NCBI GenBank assembly: GCA_028356795.1
Contig: JAOMVH010000004.1
Span: forward strand, 1-58,237
Source of the DNA: Aliiglaciecola sp.
GTDB lineage: Bacteria; Pseudomonadota; Gammaproteobacteria; Enterobacterales; Alteromonadaceae
DNA: 58,237 bases
Direction of reading: 5' to 3'
Position 1 is the first letter of the stretch; each line of letters starts with the position of its first letter. The notes under the pieces are model-generated. The model saw nothing but the letters and a program-made list of their open reading frames with translations, was not told where the DNA came from and made no database searches. Below, in pieces: positions 21,040-29,765 of this stretch. A program made the translations under genes and the position numbers.

Positions 21040-21879
21040 TTAAGTCATTTTCCTTACAAACTGTATCGTCAACGCTTCCACTTCTTGCTTAAATGAGCGA
21101 CTTGAAAAGGTATGGTCGGCTAAATCAATACGGTGAAGCTCAGCTTGGGAACTCGCGAGGTTACGCCACCCCTTATTGTTCAGGGTTTGCTCTTCAAATT
21201 CCTTTGCAGTTAAATCAACGCCGCTAAGTATCAGGCAAACTTTTCCAGAAAACTGCTTCAGGCCATGTTGCATTTTCGATTGATAGGTCTCTTGACCATG
21301 CTCTTGTTGAGACACGCTGTCTTTAACAAAGCCTTTAGCATCACCTAAACTTGAGGCAACATTGACATTACCTCTAAACAACTTTTGCCAAAAATCCTTA
21401 GATAGAAGTCGTTGTAAATAGTAATATTTAATCATCGACTTACCCATTGCCGCATCACTGCGCAACCAAGGATTCAATACCAAGATACCGCAGATTCGAG
21501 AGTCGGTATGCGCATATATCATGGCGGCAGATGCGGCATCGCATAACCCCCAAATAACCAAGCGCTCTACGCCCAACTCTTGAATAGCGACATCACAAGC
21601 TTGTTGGATATCGTCACTGATATGATCAAATTCCTTTTTGTCGCCACCGCTATCACCCATGCCTGTGTAGTCAAAACGTAAAGAAGGTATATTGTTTTTT
21701 GCTAGTGCGCGCGACAACTGAACGAATTGACGGTGACTGCCAACACGATACTGTGGGCCGCCAACAACGATAAGTACACCGACTTGTGAGTTCGTAGCTG
21801 CTTTATGGCAAATACCTAGCAGTGGCTTACCATCGCTTGCAAAGGTTATCGCCGACTCGTTGTAAGACTCATGCCCCAT
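21040..21879 (-). CDS. Exosortase A system-associated hydrolase 1
   Basis: Alpha/beta-hydrolase-fold protein of 279 residues matching the XrtA-linked hydrolase 1 family, with the characteristic GGPQYRVGSHRQF at about 40-52 and RFDYTGMGDSGG. The nucleophile elbow reads GLCDAA, with Cys113 in place of the usual serine. Its start lies inside hydrolase 2 (11-bp overlap). It is the last gene of the long leftward polysaccharide operon. In other XrtA loci these hydrolases accompany an acyl-CoA ligase and a PLP decarboxylase, neither of which is present here. Biochemical role unknown. Confidence 0.88.
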   Translation of the reverse strand: MGHESYNESAITFASDGKPLLGICHKAATNSQVGVLIVVGGPQYRVGSHRQFVQLSRALAKNNIPSLRFDYTGMGDSGGDKKEFDHISDDIQQACDVAIQELGVERLVIWGLCDAASAAMIYAHTDSRICGILVLNPWLRSDAAMGKSMIKYYYLQRLLSKDFWQKLFRGNVNVASSLGDAKGFVKDSVSQQEHGQETYQSKMQHGLKQFSGKVCLILSGVDLTAKEFEEQTLNNKGWRNLASSQAELHRIDLADHTFSSRSFKQEVEALTIQFVRKMT

Positions 21880-22666
21880 GACTCACCTCCAGAGCGTTTA
21901 ATGTTGGCTCTAGTAAGTCAGGTTGAACGAATATTTCCGGAATTTGCCAAAACGCACTGCCCTCATAACTAGCAAGTTGATATTGGTCATCAGGCCACAG
22001 TTTGGTTTGCATCGCGATGGCTGGAGTAAGCTTTGCAGCAGCGAGCTCCATCCAACAGATCGGCACATCGAACTCTAACTGTTTAGGCATTTCTAATTCA
22101 TCAATGCTACGTAACAAAGCACTATTAATCGGATAACCAGCAACCTCAGTTTCGTTACCATCTAGAATATGTTGTCGCCAATTCACTTTTTCTTGCCCTT
22201 GCATCATCGAATTGGCTTGTTTGAGGCGCAAAAACTGCGTCATGAACTGCTTGCCTTTGGCCACAGGTTTCCACAACAAAATCGAGTTAATAGGCAGCAG
22301 CTCTTGAATTGATTGAACTGATTGCATCGCTAACAATGCACCAAACCTTACTCCCCAAAGGTCAATCGAAGAAACGCCTTGTGCTGACAACCAACTCACT
22401 GCGTCGAGGACATTTTGTTGCCAGTGCTGAACCGTAAATTCCTCTACCTCGCCTTCACTATCTCCTGTACCGGCATAATCCAGTGCGTAAACACAGTAAC
22501 CATGCTGATTTAGGTAAAATGCTTGTTTTGCCAGAATTGCCCGGCACAAGTTCATTTCTTCAAACAAAGATGGCAGTAGCAGTACATTTTTCTGACTATT
22601 ATTTTGACCATATTGAGTGATAAACAGTTTGTGCTGAGCACTTGCAATGAAGTGGCCTTGTATCAT
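21869..22666 (-). CDS. Exosortase A system-associated hydrolase 2
   Basis: Alpha/beta-hydrolase-fold protein of 265 residues resembling the XrtA-linked hydrolase 2 family, with LLPSLFEEMNLCRA near 30-43 and ALDYAGTGDSEGE near 61-73. The elbow is WGVRFGA, with Arg107 where a catalytic serine would stand, so it may be non-catalytic or use a different mechanism. It overlaps hydrolase 1 by 11 bp and follows the GNAT gene by 27 bp, so the pair is co-expressed. Confidence 0.85.
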   Translation of the reverse strand: MIQGHFIASAQHKLFITQYGQNNSQKNVLLLPSLFEEMNLCRAILAKQAFYLNQHGYCVYALDYAGTGDSEGEVEEFTVQHWQQNVLDAVSWLSAQGVSSIDLWGVRFGALLAMQSVQSIQELLPINSILLWKPVAKGKQFMTQFLRLKQANSMMQGQEKVNWRQHILDGNETEVAGYPINSALLRSIDELEMPKQLEFDVPICWMELAAAKLTPAIAMQTKLWPDDQYQLASYEGSAFWQIPEIFVQPDLLEPTLNALEVSHGA

Positions 22667-22693
22667 TTAATTCTCGCTTAAAGCAGTTTTCTA

Positions 22694-23752
22694 TCAGTGA
22701 GATTGATCTTTATCAAGATAACTTTTCAATGCGCCACCAAGCCCTAAAAAGGTCTTAGTATTGTATGCTGTCAATTTATAGAGCGGTCGAGATTTACTCA
22801 TCCAGTCCTTTTTATAATTATCATTGCCGGTCAAAAAGTCGACTTTAGTGACCTTATCTTTTTCAATCACATAATTGAACATTTCAGCAGTAAGCACTGA
22901 ACCTAAACTATGCTTTTCGGCTTCTGGACAATGTGCGAGTTTAAAGATGTAAGCAATACCATTTTCAACAAACCACATTTGCGCAGCTAAGGGGCGTTTG
23001 TCTTGATAAACAACGCCCATCCTCAACTTTCCTGCGTCCATCATATCTTGAGCTAGTTGGTCAATAAAAGCTGGAAAGGGTTCGTTAACTTTCCAGCTAT
23101 GGTAATAAACATGATGAAAATCGGCTAAAGACCTAAGAAGCTCACCTTCACTTTGGATAACAAATTCATATTGGCCACTTTTATTGACTTTATCCCGCCT
23201 GCGCCGAATGGTATTTTTCAATTTGCTTCTGCGCCGAGACCAATAGTCGTCAACATCTATAATGTTGTCTTCATACCAGTTGGTAGAACACACATAGGTG
23301 GAAACAAAATAACCTTGTTTCTTAAACGCCTTTTTAAAAGCTAGCATTTCTGATTCAACAAGGGGATTGAGTTCAATTCTATTGAAACACTTCAGGTACC
23401 TTTGAAACGCTGAAATATGTTGATCATGGATATTTGCTGAATTGTCAGGTTGGCTTAATGGAAACAAACCAAAATATGGCGTGTAGTAGTTGCTCAGTGC
23501 TTTTAGTTTTAGCGAATTAAGCAGTCCGAACACCTTTTTTGATTTCTCAACCTTCAATGGCAACCGGCAAGTTTGCTCATTCGTTTCAGATATCAAGTAT
23601 CGTGTTAATTTGTCATTGAAACAGATGAATTGCTCAAAGTTCTTGTACCATAAATGCGAATTGAACAATGAACTACCAGTTGGGTCATTGGCATCGCTAA
23701 CATTTTCCTTAATGTCATGGGAAAAGTACTTTAATAAACGTTTTTTAATCAA
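22694..23752 (-). CDS. GNAT/FemAB-like acyltransferase, copy 1
   Basis: A 352-residue protein of the GNAT (BioF2/FemAB-like) acyltransferase type. The core includes DDYWSRRRSKLKNTIRRRR at about 168-186, then QMWFVENGIAYIFKLAH and SLGSVLTAEMFNYVIE, with VDFLTGNDNYKKDW as the usual end of the fold. It is clearly paralogous to the next gene. The TTG start at 23752 overlaps the stop of that gene (TTGA). It probably transfers an acyl or aminoacyl group to an amino sugar of the polysaccharide unit; substrate unknown. Confidence 0.75.
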   Translation of the reverse strand: MIKKRLLKYFSHDIKENVSDANDPTGSSLFNSHLWYKNFEQFICFNDKLTRYLISETNEQTCRLPLKVEKSKKVFGLLNSLKLKALSNYYTPYFGLFPLSQPDNSANIHDQHISAFQRYLKCFNRIELNPLVESEMLAFKKAFKKQGYFVSTYVCSTNWYEDNIIDVDDYWSRRRSKLKNTIRRRRDKVNKSGQYEFVIQSEGELLRSLADFHHVYYHSWKVNEPFPAFIDQLAQDMMDAGKLRMGVVYQDKRPLAAQMWFVENGIAYIFKLAHCPEAEKHSLGSVLTAEMFNYVIEKDKVTKVDFLTGNDNYKKDWMSKSRPLYKLTAYNTKTFLGLGGALKSYLDKDQSH

Positions 23753-24780
23753 TGTCCCAAAACCTTGTTTTTCAACTTTTTAATACCGGGCACTAATGCA
23801 CTCATCCAACCAAAGCGATAACATGACGCACTATAAATAGTTCGCTGAGCTGTCGACCACTCTAACTGATCCCTGTTCGCATTTGTATAGAAGTCAATTA
23901 CGTTAGTAAGTTTATTTTCATACAAATATTCAATCACCAAATAAAGCAGCACTCTTCCAACCGCAAATCGCTTAAAATGCTCTTCATAGGTGGTTTTTAG
24001 CATAACAATAATTGACTCACTGTGGGCACACAACCGGCTTGCGACTACCTCACCATCAATGAGCAACTCGAACACTTTAGCACTATTTGTCATGTTAAAA
24101 TCTTCAAGCAATTTTTCGTAAAATTGCCCTTGAACATCGCCCGGGTGCAATGCTGTCCCAGCCTGCCCCTTCCATCCACGACTCTCGATCATGCCATATT
24201 TTGACACTCCGATACTGACATCATCTGGCAGCTCTCTCACATTAAACGTAAACGCATGCTCTTTTTGAATTCGGTTGATATAACGCTTCACATTACTCTT
24301 GAGCTTTTTGTTTCGCTGACTCCAGTAATCTTCAAAATCCCCTAAAACTTCTACCGTAATGTTATTCGCAGAAGGGGTTATTAAATCGTCAGATATGACG
24401 GATATGAGCGATTGATGCTCTCTTGGATCCAAAGACATGAAGTCCAGCTTAATGCAATAATGTGGTAATTGACCGATTAAATCTGAGACGTTAGGTTCAA
24501 AATCAGGGCGCATGACGATGAGCGAAATTTGTGCTTGGCTAGGCTTGTAAGATTGCCAAACAGCTTTACCTTTGTAATAAAGCAAAATGATTGCTGCAAC
24601 CTCTCCGCTAACCGTTCTAGCCGTTGCCGCAAAGACATCTTGTGGGAAAAACTCAACAAGTCGCTTCACAAAACGAGGATCTAAAATAGGATTGCCTTCA
24701 TGACAATGGGTACAAAGAAACTCCCAGTCTTTCCAAAAGCTCTCTTCTACTTCTTCTAGGCGGGTTACAGACCATTTCAT
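23749..24780 (-). CDS. GNAT/FemAB-like acyltransferase, copy 2
   Basis: A 343-residue acyltransferase with the same pattern as its downstream neighbour: EDYWSQRNKKLKSNVKRYINR at about 150-170, GRVLLYLVIEYLYEN near 280 and VIDFYTNANRDQLEW near the C-terminus. It starts 1 bp after the DegT-type gene and overlaps the following paralogue by 4 bp, so DegT, copy 2 and copy 1 should be made together. Likely an N-acyltransferase on the amino sugar made by the PLP enzyme (inference). Confidence 0.75.
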   Translation of the reverse strand: MKWSVTRLEEVEESFWKDWEFLCTHCHEGNPILDPRFVKRLVEFFPQDVFAATARTVSGEVAAIILLYYKGKAVWQSYKPSQAQISLIVMRPDFEPNVSDLIGQLPHYCIKLDFMSLDPREHQSLISVISDDLITPSANNITVEVLGDFEDYWSQRNKKLKSNVKRYINRIQKEHAFTFNVRELPDDVSIGVSKYGMIESRGWKGQAGTALHPGDVQGQFYEKLLEDFNMTNSAKVFELLIDGEVVASRLCAHSESIIVMLKTTYEEHFKRFAVGRVLLYLVIEYLYENKLTNVIDFYTNANRDQLEWSTAQRTIYSASCYRFGWMSALVPGIKKLKNKVLGH

Positions 24781-24781
24781 T

Positions 24782-25831
24782 CTAGTTTTGTTGCCCTATG
24801 ATTGTTTGCTTTATAAGGCTCAACTGTTGTTCAGTTAAGTCTTGATGACATGGTAATTGAATAAGCCTACCACGCATGTCCAACACATCTGTGTTATTAA
24901 TTTGCGTCGCTATTTCTTCCCAGCGAAGAGCTTGAATACCAGCCAATCTAAACGCTTTGAATCGTTCTTCACTATCCACATACACTGGCACAACGTAAGG
25001 TACCATGTTGTATTCCAATGGACAGGCTACTCGCGCCCAGCTTTGTGCATCAACCACCTCAGCAATAGAAACGAAATTAGCCCTTCTTTTATCCCTTATC
25101 TCAGCACCTGACATGGTAGATATACTTTGCTCTACTTGTTTTTTAGAAAGCTTGTGCATAACGTCGGTGTTGGTATAGGTGCCTTTGTTCTGTAGTTGAG
25201 TTAAACCAAGTTTAGCGAATATGGAGAGCAGCTTATAACGGAATTTACTCATCAGCCGGCTCGGCAATTTCGCATATGCATCATCTAACACTTCATTGAA
25301 GTCGTTTTGCTCACCAAGGATAAGCTCAGCAGCAACAATATCAGGGTAGAACTTAGTTAAACTTGTTATCGCTATGTCTCCTATCATACTGTCTGTAAGA
25401 CCCGCATGAGCAAGATCTTCAATAAACAAAATATGGTTTTTACGACAAACGTTTGCAACCTCACTTAAATTGCACAAAGATCCAAAAAATCGTACGCCAA
25501 GCAACGCTTCGTTAGTTTTCACATGGTGATTAACAAATTTTATATCAACATGGAAGTGCTCATCAATTGGATAAAATTTAACGTCTACCCCCGCTAAATA
25601 GAGCGGCTCAATCATCGCTGGACAATGATATTCTGGCGCCCAAACCGTTTTATTTTTTAAGGTTTGAGCAATTAAAAAAAGAGCTGTTCGGCCACGATCA
25701 ACTAATAGTGCTTTAGTGGCACCTTGAGGCAATTTACGATCCGCCGTGCCATCTGCTTTAATAGCCGCATTTGACTTCACTTGGATGTCGGGAAAATCGT
25801 TAGCACTTAGCAATGCTGGCCGGAATTGCAT
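24782..25831 (-). CDS. DegT/DnrJ/EryC1/StrS-type PLP aminotransferase (divergent)
   Basis: A 349-residue fold-type I PLP enzyme. Visible features are LLVDRGRTALFLIA near 45-58, VWAPEYHCPAMIEPLYLAGV near 68-87, FIEDLAHAGL (PLP pyridine-binding Asp) and SLTKFYPDIVAAEL near 183, where the lysine is the likely Schiff-base residue. The sequence is far from textbook sugar aminotransferases, and the usual glycine pair after the lysine is absent, so activity is not certain. It sits between a deacetylase and two acyltransferases, consistent with making an amino sugar that is then acylated. Confidence 0.7.
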   Translation of the reverse strand: MQFRPALLSANDFPDIQVKSNAAIKADGTADRKLPQGATKALLVDRGRTALFLIAQTLKNKTVWAPEYHCPAMIEPLYLAGVDVKFYPIDEHFHVDIKFVNHHVKTNEALLGVRFFGSLCNLSEVANVCRKNHILFIEDLAHAGLTDSMIGDIAITSLTKFYPDIVAAELILGEQNDFNEVLDDAYAKLPSRLMSKFRYKLLSIFAKLGLTQLQNKGTYTNTDVMHKLSKKQVEQSISTMSGAEIRDKRRANFVSIAEVVDAQSWARVACPLEYNMVPYVVPVYVDSEERFKAFRLAGIQALRWEEIATQINNTDVLDMRGRLIQLPCHQDLTEQQLSLIKQTIIGQQN

Positions 25832-25833
25832 TC

Positions 25834-26787
25834 TTAGCTTTTCACCAAAGTATGAATGAGTCGCGTATGAAACTTCAACGGATGATTATCCCAGGGCAAA
25901 AACCGTTGCAACTGAAATACGTCCGTTGAAGAGTCGGAAACTCCTTGTAGCGTGGATACCGCATTCTCAAAACCACATTGTTTGACTATCTCTACCGTTT
26001 CAAGAGAATAATCGTCGTCAAGCTTGCCGTTTGGATATGCAAATTGAGTAACACCTTTATCTAAAATAACCTCTAATATTGATTTGGATTGAGCAATCTG
26101 TTCAGACTGTTCGGCAGCGTCGAGTGTTCGTAATATCGGGTGGTCGTGAGTATGGGCGCCGATTTCCACGCCCTTATCACTTAATGTTTTGATTTGTTCC
26201 GAAGTCATCATTCGTCTGGGATATTCTTGCGCTGCATTGTCCTTGTATAGTTTGTCGATGGTCTCAACACGAAGTGCATAATGTAAATATTTGGTTTTAC
26301 GTATAATTTGATAACTCAAGTCTAGACGTGAAGCATAGTCAGATACGTCAACCTCCCCCAGACCAATGGCTTTGAGGTCAAATCGTTGCCGCTGCGTATC
26401 ACCAATGAGATCAAAAATACGATCGTTGAACATATTTTTCCCATCACTAAAGGCAGTCGCAATATAGACTGTTGCAGGTACTTGGTATTCGTCAAGAATA
26501 GGCTGAGCGACGGTCAAATTATTGATATAGCCGTCATCAAAAGTCACGCAAACTGCATTTTGAGGCAAGGAATTATTGCGTAATCCCTGCATAGCTTCAG
26601 CTAATGAAATCGGCGTCATATAGCGACTGATCAACGCCATGTGCCAGCGAAACACGCTTTCGGTAGCTTCATCAGGGCGCATAGGATCAAAATCAGGCAA
26701 CACTTGATGATAGATAAGAATACTGAGCTTTTGTTTACCTAGATTTTTACCAATTAGCTGTAACAATCGATGAGCTAAACCTAACAT
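25834..26787 (-). CDS. Polysaccharide deacetylase (NodB type)
   Basis: Carbohydrate esterase family 4 protein, 317 residues. Motif 1 VTFDDGYINN is near 100-109, with the metal-binding and catalytic Asp pair, and motif 2 HTHDHPI near 200 has the metal-binding histidines. YPNGKLDDDYS follows later. There is no signal peptide, so it probably acts on a cytoplasmic or lipid-linked intermediate. It is distinct from the XrtA-type deacetylase at 48.6 kb. It is 2 bp from the PLP gene and 5 bp from the upstream amidotransferase-like gene. Confidence 0.88.
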   Translation of the reverse strand: MLGLAHRLLQLIGKNLGKQKLSILIYHQVLPDFDPMRPDEATESVFRWHMALISRYMTPISLAEAMQGLRNNSLPQNAVCVTFDDGYINNLTVAQPILDEYQVPATVYIATAFSDGKNMFNDRIFDLIGDTQRQRFDLKAIGLGEVDVSDYASRLDLSYQIIRKTKYLHYALRVETIDKLYKDNAAQEYPRRMMTSEQIKTLSDKGVEIGAHTHDHPILRTLDAAEQSEQIAQSKSILEVILDKGVTQFAYPNGKLDDDYSLETVEIVKQCGFENAVSTLQGVSDSSTDVFQLQRFLPWDNHPLKFHTRLIHTLVKS

Positions 26788-26792
26788 CTACG

Positions 26793-28505
26793 TTATGCCT
26801 CCTGTTGCAGCCAAAGCTCAAGTACAACCATGATCCAAATTAGCTCCCCATAATATCCAGCGTGAACACTTTTATGGGCTTCAATAGCTTGGTCAATCAA
26901 TGAGTTTGAAACAATACCTCGCTGTTTGAACTTCTCTAATGCCTCAAGAGCCAGCTTTTCGAGTTTGGCATTTTCTTTTAACCAAGCACCAAATGGCAAC
27001 CCAAAGCCATGTTTTTCTTTGTCGAGCGTTGAATCAGCTAAGAAGCCACGACAAGTCTGCTTATAAAAGTCACGCAGCTTTTGCCCTGGTAGTTTAAGCT
27101 CGGCGGGCACCTGGCAACTAAAATCCACCACGCTCTTTTCTAGCAAGGGGTAACGTACGTCTACACCCGCCATTTCGCACATTCGATTAACTTTAATCAA
27201 GTCATTGTCAGCGAGTGTGAATTTCCAGTCTAAGTACAACATGTTATCAATAGGATCTGATCCCGCTGATTCTGCATAACGCTGATTCAATTGTTCAACT
27301 GGCTGATTTGTATCTACTTTCGCCAAGAATTCAGGTGTAAACATATTGTCTAAACCGACGATATTGACAAAATTATAGCTTTGCAATCGACCGGGCAGCT
27401 GAACTTGAGCTTGACGAATGTAACTAGCTACTTTTTTAAATCCCGGCAATTTGGTGGTAATACTATTGTTAAAAATGGCACTGAGTGAACCTTGTAAAAA
27501 TGAAGGTAGACGCAGAAAGACCTCAAACTTTTTTTGTTTTGCATAACGTTCATTGCCAGCAAACAATTCATCACCACCATCACCTGCGAGCAGCGTATCG
27601 ACGCCATTCTGTTTGGCGAAACGGGCGCAGAAATATCCCGCCATTGCTGATGAATTACCGAAGGGCTCATCAAAGTACTGGGCAACGTCAACAAAGGCTT
27701 CGGCAGCTTCTTCTGGCGTGAGATATAAAACACTGTGCTCAGTACCAAAATGATTGGCAGTTATTTTGGCGAATTCGGTTTCATCATAACCTTCAGCTTC
27801 AAAGCCAATACTGAAAGTTTTTGCTGGATCTTTTTTCTTTGCCAGCATGCCGGCGACCGTTGAGCTATCCAAGCCACCACTTAAAAATGCACCACAGTTT
27901 TCTGTTACATTGCTATGTACCGCCTTCTCTATTTCATCTAAACAGGTTTTTTGCAATGTTTGGGAACTGGCTGCAGTAGATGCAAACTGAGGTTGATAAA
28001 GTAGAACAGTGCCATTTTGTATTTGCCCTTCAAATATTACGCCTTTGCCCGGTTCAAGTTTTGAAGCTTCTTTGTATATGGTGCTAGGCGACGGAATACA
28101 ATGAAAATACATGTAGTTAAATAGAGCCTGCTCTGATACAGAAAAGGTCATGCTGTCTAACCCTTTAAGGGCTTTTAACGAAGCGGAAAAGTAAAGAGCA
28201 CCATTTTGACTAGAGAAATAACAAGGCTGCATACCCATTGCATCGTTGAATATGATTGTTTGGGCGCTTTTAACCTCATGCAGAAGCACAGCAAACTTCC
28301 CACTAAACTGCTGATAAGAAAGCGCTAATCTTGTAGTATCATGTTCAAGAACAGAGGCTAAATCTTGTGCATTAATAGGCTGACCTTGATGTTTTAATTG
28401 ACCATAAATAAGGACGACGAATTCATCACTTTCATAGGCATCAAGTAGTTGCTCGTTGCCCACAAATACAACCTTGTGATTACAAAATTCTTTCATCAAT
28501 CCCAT
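26793..28505 (-). CDS. Asparagine synthetase-like amidotransferase lacking the N-terminal cysteine
   Basis: A 570-residue protein with the asparagine-synthase layout: a degenerate N-terminal Ntn-hydrolase (glutaminase) domain to about residue 190 and an ATP-pyrophosphatase domain with loop FLSGGLDSST near 210-220 and LAGDGGDELFAG. The product begins MGLMKEFCNHK, so the catalytic Cys at position 2 of class II glutaminases is missing. It may use ammonia or another amine, or act as a beta-lactam-synthetase-like adenylating enzyme. The ATG at 28505 has GAGGAA 8 nt upstream. It is the first gene of the leftward decoration block. Confidence 0.8.
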   Translation of the reverse strand: MGLMKEFCNHKVVFVGNEQLLDAYESDEFVVLIYGQLKHQGQPINAQDLASVLEHDTTRLALSYQQFSGKFAVLLHEVKSAQTIIFNDAMGMQPCYFSSQNGALYFSASLKALKGLDSMTFSVSEQALFNYMYFHCIPSPSTIYKEASKLEPGKGVIFEGQIQNGTVLLYQPQFASTAASSQTLQKTCLDEIEKAVHSNVTENCGAFLSGGLDSSTVAGMLAKKKDPAKTFSIGFEAEGYDETEFAKITANHFGTEHSVLYLTPEEAAEAFVDVAQYFDEPFGNSSAMAGYFCARFAKQNGVDTLLAGDGGDELFAGNERYAKQKKFEVFLRLPSFLQGSLSAIFNNSITTKLPGFKKVASYIRQAQVQLPGRLQSYNFVNIVGLDNMFTPEFLAKVDTNQPVEQLNQRYAESAGSDPIDNMLYLDWKFTLADNDLIKVNRMCEMAGVDVRYPLLEKSVVDFSCQVPAELKLPGQKLRDFYKQTCRGFLADSTLDKEKHGFGLPFGAWLKENAKLEKLALEALEKFKQRGIVSNSLIDQAIEAHKSVHAGYYGELIWIMVVLELWLQQEA

Positions 28506-28766
28506 TTTGTGTTTCCTCAAACCGCTTGTCTGCAAAGCCGACAGAATAAAGAGCTATTGTCAGGAAATACCCTATGAAAAGCAAGCGATTAGGTGATTGG
28601 AATGCATATAACAGTTAGTTTTATTTACACCTTGTATTTGATTGGCTCCATATCTTTTCGATTCATTAGCTCAAGGAGTGAAAGTTCGAAAATCCAAGTT
28701 GCTTTTAGCATCAGAAAGTAAGACCATTTAATTTATTAGTTATCAACATATTGAATCGACAAACTT

Positions 28767-29669
28767 ATGCCAGATTCCTCACCTAGTGTGACGATTATTA
28801 TCGCTACCACTGCAGAAGCGAAGCGTGACAACGACATTAGGCAAGCCATATCTTCGATTCGTTCGGCGTCGAAAAACCCCGTCACGATTTTAGTTTATGT
28901 AAACGGAAACCGATACTCTCCTGCCCTATGCAGTTGGCTTAAAGAGGAAGCTGGTGTGGACTATTTTTATAGCGAAGTTGGGTCTTTCCCACTGGCGCTG
29001 TATGAGGCAAAAAAACTCGTTAAAACCGCATATTTTGGTTTCTTAGATGACGATGATGAACTCTTGCCAGGCTCAATTGACAAGCGACTAGAGGTTTTTG
29101 AGCAGGAGCCGGGTATCGATGCCGCTATTGGTAACGGAGTTCGAAATATTAATGGCAAGGAAATAGTGACTCAGAAAAGTATCGAAGAATGTCGTAAGGA
29201 CCCTCTGCGCTCTTTGCTGAGAAACAATGGAAACTGGTTAGCTAGTTGTGCCGGTTTGTTTAAGACGAGCAGCTTTGATAATGAATTTTTTGCAGACTAT
29301 GCGCCCTATTCCGAATGGACCTACACGGCGTATCGAATTGCTAATTTAAAAAAAGTGGGCTTCACCGAATATAAAACTTATCGCATTAACTATACTGACA
29401 ACTCCCTGTCTGCAGGGTTGGAATACATACAAGGACAATACAACTGCGCAAGCAAGGTACTAAAACTCAAGTTGCCGAGAGATGTTAAAAAAGCGCTCAA
29501 AAACAAGGCGATTAATTTCGCCCATGATGTTGCTCACAGAGCGCTAATAGAGAAACAGTTTTGGTGTGCTTTAAAATTCCACCTTATATCCTTGAGCAGT
29601 TTCAGTGGATTTAGAAACTACGCCATGTTTTCACGGTACTTTTTATCCAAAGATACCCTGCGTCAGTAG
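28767..29669 (+). CDS. Family 2 glycosyltransferase
   Basis: A 300-residue GT-A-fold transferase. The N-terminal nucleotide-binding strand is VTIIIATTAEAK, and the metal-binding motif FLDDDDELLPGS is near 92-103. A variable acceptor part follows, ending in basic residues, with no transmembrane segment. It is one of only two rightward genes inside the leftward arm, flanked by a divergent amidotransferase-like gene and a convergent sulfotransferase gene. Donor and acceptor unknown. Confidence 0.85.
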   Translation: MPDSSPSVTIIIATTAEAKRDNDIRQAISSIRSASKNPVTILVYVNGNRYSPALCSWLKEEAGVDYFYSEVGSFPLALYEAKKLVKTAYFGFLDDDDELLPGSIDKRLEVFEQEPGIDAAIGNGVRNINGKEIVTQKSIEECRKDPLRSLLRNNGNWLASCAGLFKTSSFDNEFFADYAPYSEWTYTAYRIANLKKVGFTEYKTYRINYTDNSLSAGLEYIQGQYNCASKVLKLKLPRDVKKALKNKAINFAHDVAHRALIEKQFWCALKFHLISLSSFSGFRNYAMFSRYFLSKDTLRQ

Positions 29670-29765
29670 TTTGCCTTTTACCACAGTAATAGGCTAATTT
29701 CTGCCAACATTAACACTGACCGCTTTTCGTTTCCCTTGATTGTTTTATCTTAAAAAACGATTTAA

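Noticed and set aside
28573-28614. 13-codon frame with an AGGAAA site in the gap before the family 2 glycosyltransferase
   Set aside because: It is too short, has no recognisable composition, and is not coupled to either neighbour.
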